A DNA stretch of 64,000 nt from an uncultured Psychroserpens sp. GTDB taxonomy: Bacteria; Bacteroidota; Bacteroidia; Flavobacteriales; Flavobacteriaceae. The stretch is from contig NZ_CANMRL010000001.1 of the NCBI RefSeq assembly GCF_947500255.1, forward strand, positions 1,240,001 to 1,304,000, written 5' to 3'. Made by a program: the position numbers and the translations under genes. Below are positions 7,771 to 16,444 of the stretch, one piece after another. A model generated the notes under the pieces. The model did not search any database and was not told where the DNA came from. It saw only the letters and a program-made list of their open reading frames with translations. Within the stretch, counting starts at the first letter, position 1. Each line of letters opens with the position of its first letter.

Positions 7771-8283
7771 TTATGCTTTCTTTTCTGCACAACAATCTTT
7801 TTTACAATCTTCAGCACAAGCCATTTTTTCTTTAGCGCTTTTATTAGCACAAGCAGCTTTTTCTGCAGCCGTACATTCATGCTTTTTTTCTGAAGAGAAA
7901 GAATTAACAGTTTTCATGTCTTTTACTTTGTAGGTATCTCCTGCTTTTGCAACTGCTTCTTCTAGAGAGTTTGGTGTTACCATAGCTTCATCATACTCAA
8001 CCATAGCGATTTCTTTTTCAAAATCTACTTTTGCAGATTTCACACCATCCATTTTTGCAATTTTCTTTTCGATAGTTTTAGCACAACCCATTGCACAAGT
8101 CATACCTTCAATTCCGAATTCTGCTTTAGCATAAGTTGCATTTGGATCTAACTTCTTAGCCGCATTCGTATTAATTTCTGTTTTAGATTCTACCGTCTTT
8201 ACTTCAGGTGATGTTTCACTCTTACAAGCAATCATTGATGCTGAAATGAATGCGATAGCTAAAATATTTCTTAATGTTTTCAT
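7771..8283 (-). CDS. Heavy-metal-associated (HMA) lipoprotein with Cys-rich tail
   Basis: 170 residues. Lipoprotein-type signal MKTLRNILAIAFISASMIAC, then a Thr/Glu linker and an HMA ferredoxin fold of about 70 residues (AEFGIEGMTCAMGCAKTIEKKI to AMVEYDEAMV). The metal loop is GMTCAMGC, CxxxC rather than the usual CxxC, a variant I associate with Bacteroidota HMA proteins. The C-terminal 40 residues hold seven Cys and one His (HECTAAEKAACANK, CAEDCKKDCC), suggesting a second soft-metal site. Likely a periplasm-facing Cu(I)-type binding protein. Start set at the signal-peptide Met (8283); a start at 8310 would add nine unlikely residues. Confidence 0.8.
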   Translation of the reverse strand: MKTLRNILAIAFISASMIACKSETSPEVKTVESKTEINTNAAKKLDPNATYAKAEFGIEGMTCAMGCAKTIEKKIAKMDGVKSAKVDFEKEIAMVEYDEAMVTPNSLEEAVAKAGDTYKVKDMKTVNSFSSEKKHECTAAEKAACANKSAKEKMACAEDCKKDCCAEKKA

Positions 8284-8376
8284 AGTTAAATTTAATAGTA
8301 ATTCGAACAAACTTAATAAATATTGATGTTCCTTGCATGAAAATTAACGAATTTTGTGAATTACTTAAGAAAACCT

Positions 8377-9255
8377 ATGCAAAACACAAACGTCAAATGG
8401 CTATATCTACTGGTTTTATCATTAATTTGGGGAAGTTCTTTCATTTTAATAAAAAAATCTCTTCTTGGTCTAACACCATTTCAATTGGGTGCATTGCGAA
8501 CACTTATCACAGGTGTCTTTTTGTTTGCAGTTGGGTTGAAAAGTATTAAATCGATTAAAAAGCAAGAATGGAAATGGGTTATTATTTCTGGTTTTCTTGG
8601 GTCGTTTATTCCAGCATTTTTGTTTGCCATCGCCGAAACCGAAATTGATAGTGCGATTACGTCAATTTTAAATTCGTTGGTGCCATTAAATGCTATCTTA
8701 TTGGGTTTCGCAATTTTCAAAATAGGATTTACTAGACGCCAATTTCTTGGAGTGATTATCGGTTTTATAGGCACAAGTATTTTGATTTTAAGAGGTGCAG
8801 ATTTGAATCCGAATCAGAATTACTTATATGCTGGGTTTGTTATTATTTCAACTGTAATGTATGCCCTCAATGTAAATATTATTAAAAAATACCTTCAAAA
8901 TGTAAAACCCTTGAGTATTGCTACAGGAAATTATGTTGCGATTATGATACCAGCTTTAATTATTTTGATGTTTACAGATTTCTTTTCTGAAAGTACTTAT
9001 AAGCATCCAGATTTTAAGATGGCGATGGTGTATGTTGTTATTTTATCTTTATTTGGAACAGCTTTGGCGAAAGTGCTGTTCAATACCTTAGTACAAATTT
9101 CGACACCAGTATTTGCTTCTTCTGTAACGTATTTAATGCCAGTTGTTGCTTTAATTTGGGGCTTATTGGATGGTGAGGAGTTTGGTGTTATTCAAGTTAT
9201 TGCTAGTGCAATTATTCTTTTAGGAGTGTATTTAGCAAATAAGAAAAAGGCATAA
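8377..9255 (+). CDS. EamA/DMT-superfamily membrane exporter
   Basis: About 292 residues with ten hydrophobic segments in two EamA repeats. The first starts WLYLLVLSLIWGSSFILIKKSLLGLTPFQLGALRTLITG, the second near YLYAGFVIISTVMYALNVNIIKKYL. The pattern WGSSF...R and the final LMPVVALIWGLLDGEEFG are typical of drug/metabolite transporters that export small solutes; the substrate is unknown. I preferred the ATG at 8377 over a GTG at 8356. It ends at a strong terminator. Confidence 0.88.
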   Translation: MQNTNVKWLYLLVLSLIWGSSFILIKKSLLGLTPFQLGALRTLITGVFLFAVGLKSIKSIKKQEWKWVIISGFLGSFIPAFLFAIAETEIDSAITSILNSLVPLNAILLGFAIFKIGFTRRQFLGVIIGFIGTSILILRGADLNPNQNYLYAGFVIISTVMYALNVNIIKKYLQNVKPLSIATGNYVAIMIPALIILMFTDFFSESTYKHPDFKMAMVYVVILSLFGTALAKVLFNTLVQISTPVFASSVTYLMPVVALIWGLLDGEEFGVIQVIASAIILLGVYLANKKKA

Positions 9256-9290
9256 AAAAACCCGAAGAACATAAGTGCTTCGGGTTTTTT
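9255..9290. terminator. Bidirectional intrinsic terminator
   Basis: Perfect 13-bp stem AAAAAACCCGAAG (9255-9267) with CTTCGGGTTTTTT (9278-9290) around a 10-nt loop, between the convergent DMT transporter and the M16 pair. Confidence 0.9.
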
Positions 9291-9307
9291 GATTTGATAT
9301 TTATACT

Positions 9308-11383
9308 CTAATCTTCAAAATCTGCGTCAGTAACTCCTGTATTAAGAATTGCTTCAACTAATTTTGATTCTACAGTTTGTGGGCCTAAAGCACCAACTTT
9401 AGTATGAGGGAACATGATTCCTTCTACTGCTTTGTAATTAGAAAATTCAGATTCTTGGTTTTGAGTTTGACCTTGGAAATTAATCACAGATACCTCTTTA
9501 ACTTTTAAACCAGATTCTACATCGTAAAACGACGTAATTGCAACTGTACTTCCTGGGATTTCTATTTTGTATGCGTCTTTCCCATTTACTTTTTCAATAC
9601 CTGAAAGTTTAGCTTTTCCAGAAGCCATAAATCCTAACTCAGGAAATACACCTATAGATGGTTTAAGATCATCTAACATCGCTTGAGGCATTGGTATTTT
9701 TTGCCCACCTTGCTTCATATACATTTCAGAATCTTTTGCAACTACAGACATCATTGGAGACCCATTCATTGAAGTCACGTTAGCAAATTTATCAGCTGTT
9801 CTCTTTTCTTCAACCAATACAGTAGCTCCCATTGCAGAAGCTTCGTATTTTAATACAACAGATGTTATTCTACTCACTTTGTCTTTACCACCAATAGCTT
9901 CAATATAATTAGCTAATACAGTGTTAGCATCCATACCCTCTGGCATCTCAACATCATAGTTAGGCTTTTCAGTAGGATTAGCATAAGCATCATAATACTT
10001 GATAGGAATTCCAGTTTTTTCAAGATTTTCTAAGACTTCACTTCCTTTTCCAACAACTATAAAACGAGCGTTTTCAGTTTTGAAATATTTATTTGCCACA
10101 CGATTAACATCATCTGCAGTAACAGCGTTGATTTTTTGTAAGTATGTTGTGTAAAAATCATCTGGAAGATCATTAAGCTTAATATTTAAAGCATAACGCG
10201 CTATGGTTTGCGGACTTTCTAAAGCCAATACAAAATCGCCAACATATTTAGCTTTTGCATTTTTAAGCATGTCTTGAGCTACAGGTTCTTTTTTAATACG
10301 ATTGATCTCCTTTAAGGTTTGAACAACAGCACTATCAGTCACCATGTTTCTCACAGCAGCACCTGCGCTAAAACGAGATGCATACTCATCTACTCCAATT
10401 CTAGAACGAGCACCATACGTATAACCATGTTCTTCACGAAGATTCATGTTTAGGTAACTATTAAACCCACCTCCTAAAATTTTATTGGCAATTAATACAG
10501 AATGGTAATCATCATCTTTCATTTCTAAATCAACGTTATTTGTCAATGAAATGTTAGATTGAACAGCATTTGGCATATCAACAAAGTTGATTTGAGTGTA
10601 CTGTGCATTAGGCGCTTCTTCAGGAACTGTATAATCTACAGCAACTGATTTATCCCATTTGCCAAAATGCTCTGTAATTTGCGTTTTAACAGTTTTAAAA
10701 TCTACATCTCCGACAACAACTAAATAGGCGTTGTTAGGATTGAAATATTGCTCATAGAACGAAACGACATCACCAAAAACAACATTACCTGCAGTTTCTT
10801 TTGTTGTGAACTCTCCATAAGGATGATTTTTACCATAAGATAATGCACCACCAACACGACTAGCAACGGCATCTACACTTTTCTCATTAGTTTTTAAACC
10901 TTCGATAAGTTTTTCTTTTTCTTTCTCGAACTCTTCTTTAGTCAATAGCGGATTAATAGCAGCATCTGCCATTAATTCTAAGATACGATCTGAATATTTA
11001 GATAGAGAACTTGCAAAAGCACCACTAAATCCAAAGTTAATGTTAGCGCCTAAGAAATCTACCTCTTCGTTAAATTCGTCTTTAGTGATATTGGTAGTTC
11101 CGTTCCCCATCATTGCACCAATTAAACTTTCAACACCTGCTTTTTCACCAACAGTCATTGGTTTATTGTCTATAGTTAATGAGTAAGATACTCTAGGCAG
11201 TTTGTGATTTTCAACCACTAAAACTGTTAATCCATTTTTTAATTTGAATTCTTCAGGTTTATCCAAAGAGATTTTTGGAGCAGGTCCTGGTTCAGGCATT
11301 TTAGATCTGTCAACTTGTGCAAATACACCAACAGACATTAAAAATGCTACTATAAATATTGATATTTTAAATTTCATTTTCAT
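9308..11383 (-). CDS. M16-family peptidase-like subunit without catalytic motif, with C-terminal extension
   Basis: 691 residues with signal peptide (FKISIFIVAFLMSVGVFAQ). Two M16 (insulinase/MPP) repeats fill about 45-470. The zinc motif HxxEH is absent: the equivalent helix reads GVESLIGAMMGNGT. The EEHGYTYGARSRI motif with the Arg/Tyr pair of non-catalytic partners is present. From about residue 490 an additional domain of about 200 residues (YIEAIGGKDKVSRITSVVLKYEASAMGA...) resembles the LolA/LolB-like lipid-binding sheet seen in Bacteroidota proteins. It lies 8 nt downstream of the catalytic M16 gene and probably forms a heterodimer with it in the periplasm. Confidence 0.88.
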   Translation of the reverse strand: MKMKFKISIFIVAFLMSVGVFAQVDRSKMPEPGPAPKISLDKPEEFKLKNGLTVLVVENHKLPRVSYSLTIDNKPMTVGEKAGVESLIGAMMGNGTTNITKDEFNEEVDFLGANINFGFSGAFASSLSKYSDRILELMADAAINPLLTKEEFEKEKEKLIEGLKTNEKSVDAVASRVGGALSYGKNHPYGEFTTKETAGNVVFGDVVSFYEQYFNPNNAYLVVVGDVDFKTVKTQITEHFGKWDKSVAVDYTVPEEAPNAQYTQINFVDMPNAVQSNISLTNNVDLEMKDDDYHSVLIANKILGGGFNSYLNMNLREEHGYTYGARSRIGVDEYASRFSAGAAVRNMVTDSAVVQTLKEINRIKKEPVAQDMLKNAKAKYVGDFVLALESPQTIARYALNIKLNDLPDDFYTTYLQKINAVTADDVNRVANKYFKTENARFIVVGKGSEVLENLEKTGIPIKYYDAYANPTEKPNYDVEMPEGMDANTVLANYIEAIGGKDKVSRITSVVLKYEASAMGATVLVEEKRTADKFANVTSMNGSPMMSVVAKDSEMYMKQGGQKIPMPQAMLDDLKPSIGVFPELGFMASGKAKLSGIEKVNGKDAYKIEIPGSTVAITSFYDVESGLKVKEVSVINFQGQTQNQESEFSNYKAVEGIMFPHTKVGALGPQTVESKLVEAILNTGVTDADFED

Positions 11384-11391
11384 CTTATTTT

Positions 11392-12726
11392 TTAGTTGTC
11401 AGTTTTTTCTTTTGGTAAGTATTCTAACTCAACACGTTGGTTAGGATTCAAGTATTTTTTTACAACATCTTGAATTTCCTGTCTAGTAATTGATCTGTAG
11501 ATATCAATTTCGTTGTTGATCAAGTTAATATCTCCATATAACATATAATATCTTACCAAAGAATTAGCAATTCCTTGAACACTAGAATTAGAGTTTACAA
11601 ATCTATTTTCAAATTTATTCTGAAGTTTTTGATAGTCTTTTTCTGAAATCAATTCATTTTGCATTTTAACGATTTCTTCGTCAATTTCGGCAAGTAAAGT
11701 ATCTAAAGACGTATCGCCTAACGGAAGCCCATAAATAGCATAGATACTGTAATCCATTTGCTCGACGTTGATAGCTCCGGCTTGAAGCGCCATTTTTTGT
11801 TCATCAACTAATTTTTTATAAAGCTTAGATGTTTTACCATCACTTAAATATGCCGAAACCATATTTAAAACATAAGAATCTCTTGTACCATACCCAGGAG
11901 TTCTGTAAGCGGTTATAATACCTGGAATTTGAATATTTGGATCATAGAATTTTGCTTTGATCGTTTCTGTGATTGGCTCTTCTTTAGGGAAGGCTCTTAC
12001 AGGATCCGTTCCTTTAGGAATATCTTTAAAGTATTTGTTTACTAATTTCTTAGCTTCTTTGCTATCAATGTCACCTGCAATAACTAAAGCAGCATTGTTA
12101 GGGCCATACCATTTTTTGAAATAATTTTGAAACTCTTCTAAAGTAGAGGCGTCTAAATCTGCCATTTCACCAATATTCTTATTCTTATAAGGGTGTACTT
12201 TAAATAAGTTTTCGCTTACGGCGAATAAAAATTGCCCATAAGGCGAATTATCATAACGTAAACGTTTTTCTTCTTTTACAACTTCGTTTTGTGTGTCTAC
12301 ACCTACTTGGTCAATCACAGGGTGGAGCATACGTTCAGATTCCATCCAAAGTCCTAGTTCTAGATTATTTGATGGGAATACTTCATAATAATACGTTCTA
12401 TCAAGTGAGGTGTTAGCATTATTACTTCCTCCATTGGAAGAAACAATAGTAAACCATTCGCCTCTGTCAATATTCTTCGTTCCTTCAAATAAAAGGTGCT
12501 CAAAAAAGTGAGCAAATCCTGTACGTGGTGCTTCGGGCTTTCCTCCTAAGTCTTTTCCTCCAACATCATACATTACACCAACAGTAACTACTGGAGCGGT
12601 ATTATCTTGGTGTAAGATAACATGAAGTCCGTTATCTAAATCAAATTCTTCAAATTCAACTTTTTGAGCATTGGCAGAAAAACCAACAAGCATCAAAGAA
12701 GCTAAAAATAATAGGCATTTTTTCAT
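11392..12726 (-). CDS. M16-family zinc metallopeptidase (catalytic subunit)
   Basis: 444 residues, signal peptide ending ...LVGFSANAQ, so exported. Inverzincin motif HFFEH at 73-77, with the third zinc ligand Glu near 153 in NEVVKEEKRLRYDN, which is the usual spacing for M16. A second structural repeat follows (residues about 230-430). Members degrade peptides in a closed chamber. First gene of a two-gene unit with the non-catalytic partner 8 nt downstream. The 195-nt upstream region has no clear TAnnTTTG box. Confidence 0.93.
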   Translation of the reverse strand: MKKCLLFLASLMLVGFSANAQKVEFEEFDLDNGLHVILHQDNTAPVVTVGVMYDVGGKDLGGKPEAPRTGFAHFFEHLLFEGTKNIDRGEWFTIVSSNGGSNNANTSLDRTYYYEVFPSNNLELGLWMESERMLHPVIDQVGVDTQNEVVKEEKRLRYDNSPYGQFLFAVSENLFKVHPYKNKNIGEMADLDASTLEEFQNYFKKWYGPNNAALVIAGDIDSKEAKKLVNKYFKDIPKGTDPVRAFPKEEPITETIKAKFYDPNIQIPGIITAYRTPGYGTRDSYVLNMVSAYLSDGKTSKLYKKLVDEQKMALQAGAINVEQMDYSIYAIYGLPLGDTSLDTLLAEIDEEIVKMQNELISEKDYQKLQNKFENRFVNSNSSVQGIANSLVRYYMLYGDINLINNEIDIYRSITRQEIQDVVKKYLNPNQRVELEYLPKEKTDN

Positions 12727-12921
12727 TGTGAGTTTGTTTTAATTTTTTTTATACGTGTGATAAGTGTCTCATTTAAAAAAAATGTTACACAGTTTCCACA
12801 AAAATAGCGAATAGCAATGCTTTTTCAGTAGTTTTTGATGCAAAAAAAATCATAAAAACACCCATTTTAATCATTTTTTTTACGAACTTTAGTAATCCTA
12901 CGATTTAAAAACCAGATAGTT

Positions 12922-13377
12922 ATGAATACTTCATTCAAAGTAGCTTTACGGTATGGCATATTTATTACCATAAGTTTGATCGCTTATTTTTTAATTTTAA
13001 AGTTGTTTAACCTCCACGAAAATCCATGGTTGAGATTATTTAATGGTATAGTCATGTCTTTAGGTATTTACTATGCCATAAAGCATTATAAGTTAATTTC
13101 TAAAGATGAGTTCTCTTATATTAATGGGGCAAAAACGGGCTTAGTTACAGGGTTTGTGGCAACCGTAATATTTACTGTGTTTATGGCGATATATATGTTT
13201 CATTTGGATTTACCTTTTACTGAAAAATTGCTTGGCGACTGGTTTAATGATTATGAAGTAGGCGCTAATATTTTACTCTTTATCATCTTCATTGAAGGTT
13301 TAGCCTCGACTGTTGTATTATCTTTAGGATTTATGCAACTCTTCAAAAAAAGCTATAATATCTCTCAAAATCTATAA
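12922..13377 (+). CDS. DUF4199 domain membrane protein
   Basis: 151 residues with four hydrophobic helices: about 10-30, 38-55, 70-95 and 112-140. The layout YGIFITISLIAYFLIL, GIYYAIKHYK and FSYINGAKTGLVTGFVATVIFTVF is that of the DUF4199 family common in Bacteroidota. The function is unknown. Between the second and third helices is the conserved-looking loop with the DEFSYINGAKTG motif. It stands alone between the divergent M16 unit and rplU. Confidence 0.78.
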   Translation: MNTSFKVALRYGIFITISLIAYFLILKLFNLHENPWLRLFNGIVMSLGIYYAIKHYKLISKDEFSYINGAKTGLVTGFVATVIFTVFMAIYMFHLDLPFTEKLLGDWFNDYEVGANILLFIIFIEGLASTVVLSLGFMQLFKKSYNISQNL

Positions 13378-13382
13378 AACGT

Positions 13383-13412
13383 TTGTAGATTAAGAATTTA
13401 GACGTATATTTG
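13383..13412 (+). promoter_or_regulatory. Promoter of rplU-rpmA
   Basis: TTG at 13383-13385, 19-nt spacer, TATATTTG at 13405-13412: an exact match to the Bacteroidota promoter pattern. Transcription would start about 13418-13420, giving a leader of some 35 nt before the rplU ATG at 13455. Confidence 0.8.
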
Positions 13413-13454
13413 CACTCATTTTTTGAACAAATTAATTAATAAAAACGTTACGCT

Positions 13455-14144
13455 ATGTACGCAATTGTAGAGATAGCAGGGCATCAATTTAAAGTTGAAA
13501 AAGACCAAAAAGTTTTTGTTAACCGTTTAGCAACAGAAGAAGGTAAGAAAGTTTCTTTCGATAACGTTCTTTTAATAGGAGATGGTAACAATGTAACTTT
13601 AGGCGCCCCAGCTATAGACGGAGCACAAGTAAGTGCAAAAGTCTTAAAGCACCTTAAAGGTGATAAAGTGATAGTTTTCAAAAAGAAAAGAAGAAAAGGT
13701 TACCGTGTAAAAAATGGACACAGACAATCTTTATCTGAAATCGTAATCGAAAGCATCGTAGCTTCTGGAGCTAAAAAAGCCGCTCCAAAGAAAGAAACTA
13801 AAAAAGCTGAACCGAAAAAAGTAGAAGCAAAAGCTGCTGCTCCAAAAACAGAAGCTAAGAAAGCTGCACCAAAGGCTGCTGCTAAAAAAGCAACGGGAAA
13901 AGCTGACGATTTAAAGAAAATCGAAGGTATTGGACCAAAGATTGCTTCAACTTTAGTTGAAGGAGGAATCGCAACTTTCGCAGATTTAGCTAAAGCTAAA
14001 CCAGCTCAAATTTCTGAAATCATCGCAGGTGTTCGTGGAAACCACGTTACTGATACTTGGCCAAAGCAAGCTAAATTAGCTGCAGATGGTAAGTGGGATG
14101 AATTAAAAGCATTACAAGACGAATTAGATGGTGGTAAAGCCTAA
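13455..14144 (+). CDS. rplU: Ribosomal protein L21 with C-terminal helix-hairpin-helix extension
   Basis: Residues 1-103 are a complete L21 (MYAIVEIAGHQFKVEKDQKV ... KKRRKGYRVKNGHRQ). A Lys/Ala-rich linker (about 104-150) follows, then an added domain (151-229) with the helix-hairpin-helix signature KKIEGIGPKIASTLVEGG and a tail ending QDELDGGKA. Ordinary L21 is about 103 residues, so this is more than double. The extension is known in Bacteroidota; it might contact rRNA or DNA, which is inferred from the HhH fold. First gene of rplU-rpmA. Confidence 0.95.
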   Translation: MYAIVEIAGHQFKVEKDQKVFVNRLATEEGKKVSFDNVLLIGDGNNVTLGAPAIDGAQVSAKVLKHLKGDKVIVFKKKRRKGYRVKNGHRQSLSEIVIESIVASGAKKAAPKKETKKAEPKKVEAKAAAPKTEAKKAAPKAAAKKATGKADDLKKIEGIGPKIASTLVEGGIATFADLAKAKPAQISEIIAGVRGNHVTDTWPKQAKLAADGKWDELKALQDELDGGKA

Positions 14145-14184
14145 GGCAAACCACTTAAGTATAACAATATAAAACCTTAAGACA

Positions 14185-14445
14185 ATGGCTCATAAAAAAG
14201 GAGTAGGTAGTTCTAAAAACGGTAGAGAATCAGAATCGAAACGCTTAGGTGTTAAGATTTTTGGTGGACAAGCTGCAATAGCTGGTAACATTATCGTAAG
14301 ACAAAGAGGAAATACACATCACCCAGGTGAAAATGTGTATGGCGGAAAAGACCACACTTTACATGCTAAAGTTGATGGTGTCGTAAAATTCACAAAGAAA
14401 AAAGATGGTAAGTCTTTTGTTTCTATTGAGCCGTTTGAAGCTTAA
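14185..14445 (+). CDS. rpmA: Ribosomal protein L27
   Basis: 86 residues, the typical sequence [24 protein letters not shown], with the N-terminal arm that reaches the peptidyl-transferase centre and the G/H-rich core [17 protein letters not shown]. The N terminus starts directly with MAHKKG, so there is no cleaved N-terminal extension as found in Firmicutes. It lies 40 nt after rplU and is followed by a strong terminator. Confidence 0.97.
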   Translation: MAHKKGVGSSKNGRESESKRLGVKIFGGQAAIAGNIIVRQRGNTHHPGENVYGGKDHTLHAKVDGVVKFTKKKDGKSFVSIEPFEA

Positions 14446-14467
14446 TTTGAATTTTATTTAATACTAT

Positions 14468-14500
14468 AAAAAACCCATTCTCATTGAGAATGGGTTTTTT
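14468..14500. terminator. Bidirectional intrinsic terminator after rpmA
   Basis: AAAAAACCCATTCTCA (14468-14483) pairs with TGAGAATGGGTTTTTT (14485-14500), a long perfect stem ended by six T, between convergent rpmA and the MutS-like gene. Confidence 0.9.
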
Positions 14501-14587
14501 GTTTTTGCAATCTTAAGATGCTTATGGTTATATGAAATCTCAACCGGTCTGTAAAGTTTCACCAATTATTATTGAAGTTATAGAAGA

Positions 14588-16360
14588 CTAATCCACAATC
14601 TTCATTTTCTTCAGTAAAAAACTCGCATTCATATTTTGGCAAATCCCTTTTTTGAATTTGTAGTCAAAATAGAGCTCATCGTTCACGATTTCTGCATCAA
14701 AATAATAGTTCTTAACGTCGTCTAATTCTTCGGAAATTTCACAAAGACTTAAATCGTGCGTGGCAATAATACCTGTCGCATTTCCAGCAACTAATTTTTC
14801 AACGAATTTTCTTGAACCAATAGCTTTATCGGTACTGTTTGTTCCTTTTAAAATTTCATCTAGAATAATGAAGTAAGGTTCTTTATCAATAGCATCTACG
14901 ATAAACTTTAAACGTGTTAATTCTGAAAAAAAGTAGCTACTGTCATCTGTAAGAGAATCACTTGTTCGCATACTCGTAATGAGTTTTACAGGTGAGTATT
15001 CACTGGACTCCGCACATACTGGTAAACCTACATTAGCCATGACAATATGTAAAGATACAGTTCGTAAAAACGTGCTCTTTCCTGCCATATTTGCTCCAGT
15101 CACAATAAAAAACTCTTGATCTTTAATAATGACATCACTACTAACACGTTTAGACCTATTTAATAATGGGTGACCAAGTTGAGTCGCTTTAATCACAGAC
15201 TGCTCTTGAGTTATTTTTGGAAATACATGTTCAGGGTGATTAAAAGCGTAGCTTCCCAAGCTGTTATAGGCGTCAAAAAATGAAACGACTTCAAACCAAT
15301 CTTCTACTTTATGAGCATATGTTGAAATCCATCGTTCGACCTTATAGGCATTTTTAATATCAGATAGGAGGTAGCCATTCCCAAAAATTGCCGAAATAAG
15401 GTTATTTCTATTATCAAGTGCATCTAAGTGTTTTGAGAATTCTGAGAAAATGACAGAAGCTTTTTTGTTTTCAGATTGAATCTTTTTTTGTTTCTCCTGA
15501 AGTAACTCTGAGGTAAACGTTTTATTTTCTATCTGAAGTAATAATGAAGCATATTGTTTAAATGTATCTTTTGTTTTATCAGAATTAGAAGCAAGACTAT
15601 TGATGTTTTTTAAATACCTTCCTGTTACTACTAGACCAACAAAAATCCAATAGCCAAACACACTAATATCTAAAATCTTTAATATGGCTAGAGCCAATAA
15701 TACTATGGAAATAGACGCAAACACCCATGGAATCCATTTCATTTGCTTTGGGATATAAGTCTTATGCGTTTTTAACCAATTAATAATTGTTGATGCAGGT
15801 GTTTCGGTTATAATTAAACTTGAAGTGGCTGCATATAGTTGAATCCATTCGGGATTTTGAGACAGTTCTTTTATGGCGTCTTGGCGTTTTTCAATATTGG
15901 TAATAGTATTGGCTTTAAGGCTTTTAGCTAATTGTTGTTCGCCTTCTGAAGAACTCGTTCTATTAAGGTATTGAAAAAAAGAGCCTTTTCCGAAGAGATC
16001 AATATCTAAACTATAAAAATGCTTTGGTTCTTGAAATGTCAAACCCGGATCTCTATGATGAAAATCCCCTGATGCAATTTTTAACTCTTCTTCGTTTATT
16101 GAAACTAGTGATCTATGGAGCTGACGCTTTGCTTTTGTATCAGTATATCTAGACAAGAAAAAGATAAAAATTCCTAGTCCGATAAGACCAAAAACAGTAG
16201 CCATCTGCCAATTTGGAAACGCTATATAAACGGCACTTACAGATACAATAAAGGTTAATAAACGCAAGGTGCTCAATAAGATGATTCGCTTTTGAAGTAA
16301 AGCAGCTTCGGCCTTATGTTTTTCTAATTGAGATGTATAAAATGATGTTGGACTATTCAT
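14588..16360 (-). CDS. Membrane-anchored MutS-family ATPase
   Basis: 590 residues. The C-terminal third is a MutS-type ABC ATPase: Walker A TGANMAGKST at 421-430, a DDSSYFFSELTRLK segment near 472, Walker B YFIILDEILKGTNS near 496, and a H-loop ATHDLS near 534. The N-terminal mismatch-recognition domain is missing. Instead there are two hydrophobic hairpins, about 29-70 and 208-250, flanking a soluble segment, so the protein is predicted to sit in the inner membrane. Such proteins are often labelled mismatch repair in Bacteroidota, but their role is not established. It is a single gene between two terminators. Confidence 0.88.
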   Translation of the reverse strand: MNSPTSFYTSQLEKHKAEAALLQKRIILLSTLRLLTFIVSVSAVYIAFPNWQMATVFGLIGLGIFIFFLSRYTDTKAKRQLHRSLVSINEEELKIASGDFHHRDPGLTFQEPKHFYSLDIDLFGKGSFFQYLNRTSSSEGEQQLAKSLKANTITNIEKRQDAIKELSQNPEWIQLYAATSSLIITETPASTIINWLKTHKTYIPKQMKWIPWVFASISIVLLALAILKILDISVFGYWIFVGLVVTGRYLKNINSLASNSDKTKDTFKQYASLLLQIENKTFTSELLQEKQKKIQSENKKASVIFSEFSKHLDALDNRNNLISAIFGNGYLLSDIKNAYKVERWISTYAHKVEDWFEVVSFFDAYNSLGSYAFNHPEHVFPKITQEQSVIKATQLGHPLLNRSKRVSSDVIIKDQEFFIVTGANMAGKSTFLRTVSLHIVMANVGLPVCAESSEYSPVKLITSMRTSDSLTDDSSYFFSELTRLKFIVDAIDKEPYFIILDEILKGTNSTDKAIGSRKFVEKLVAGNATGIIATHDLSLCEISEELDDVKNYYFDAEIVNDELYFDYKFKKGICQNMNASFLLKKMKIVD

Positions 16361-16383
16361 AGTTTAATTTGAGGTATAAAGAA

Positions 16384-16414
16384 ACAAAAAAACCCAAGTC
16401 GTTACAACTTGGGC
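16384..16414 (-). terminator. Terminator of the sdh operon
   Basis: Read on the minus strand, CCCAAGT-TGTAACG-ACTTGGG forms a hairpin followed by TTTTTTTG, 31 nt after the sdhB stop. Orientation and T-run fit a Rho-independent terminator for sdhC-sdhA-orf-sdhB. Confidence 0.85.
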
Positions 16415-16444
16415 TAAAATATATTTAGAATTTGGTTGGTTAGT

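Noticed and set aside
8337-8549. Short plus-strand frame overlapping the DMT transporter start
   Set aside because: Out-of-frame shadow of the transporter gene, which has clear membrane-helix coding.
14588-16360. Canonical MutS mismatch repair protein
   Set aside because: It lacks the N-terminal mismatch-binding domain and has membrane helices, so only the ATPase class is called.
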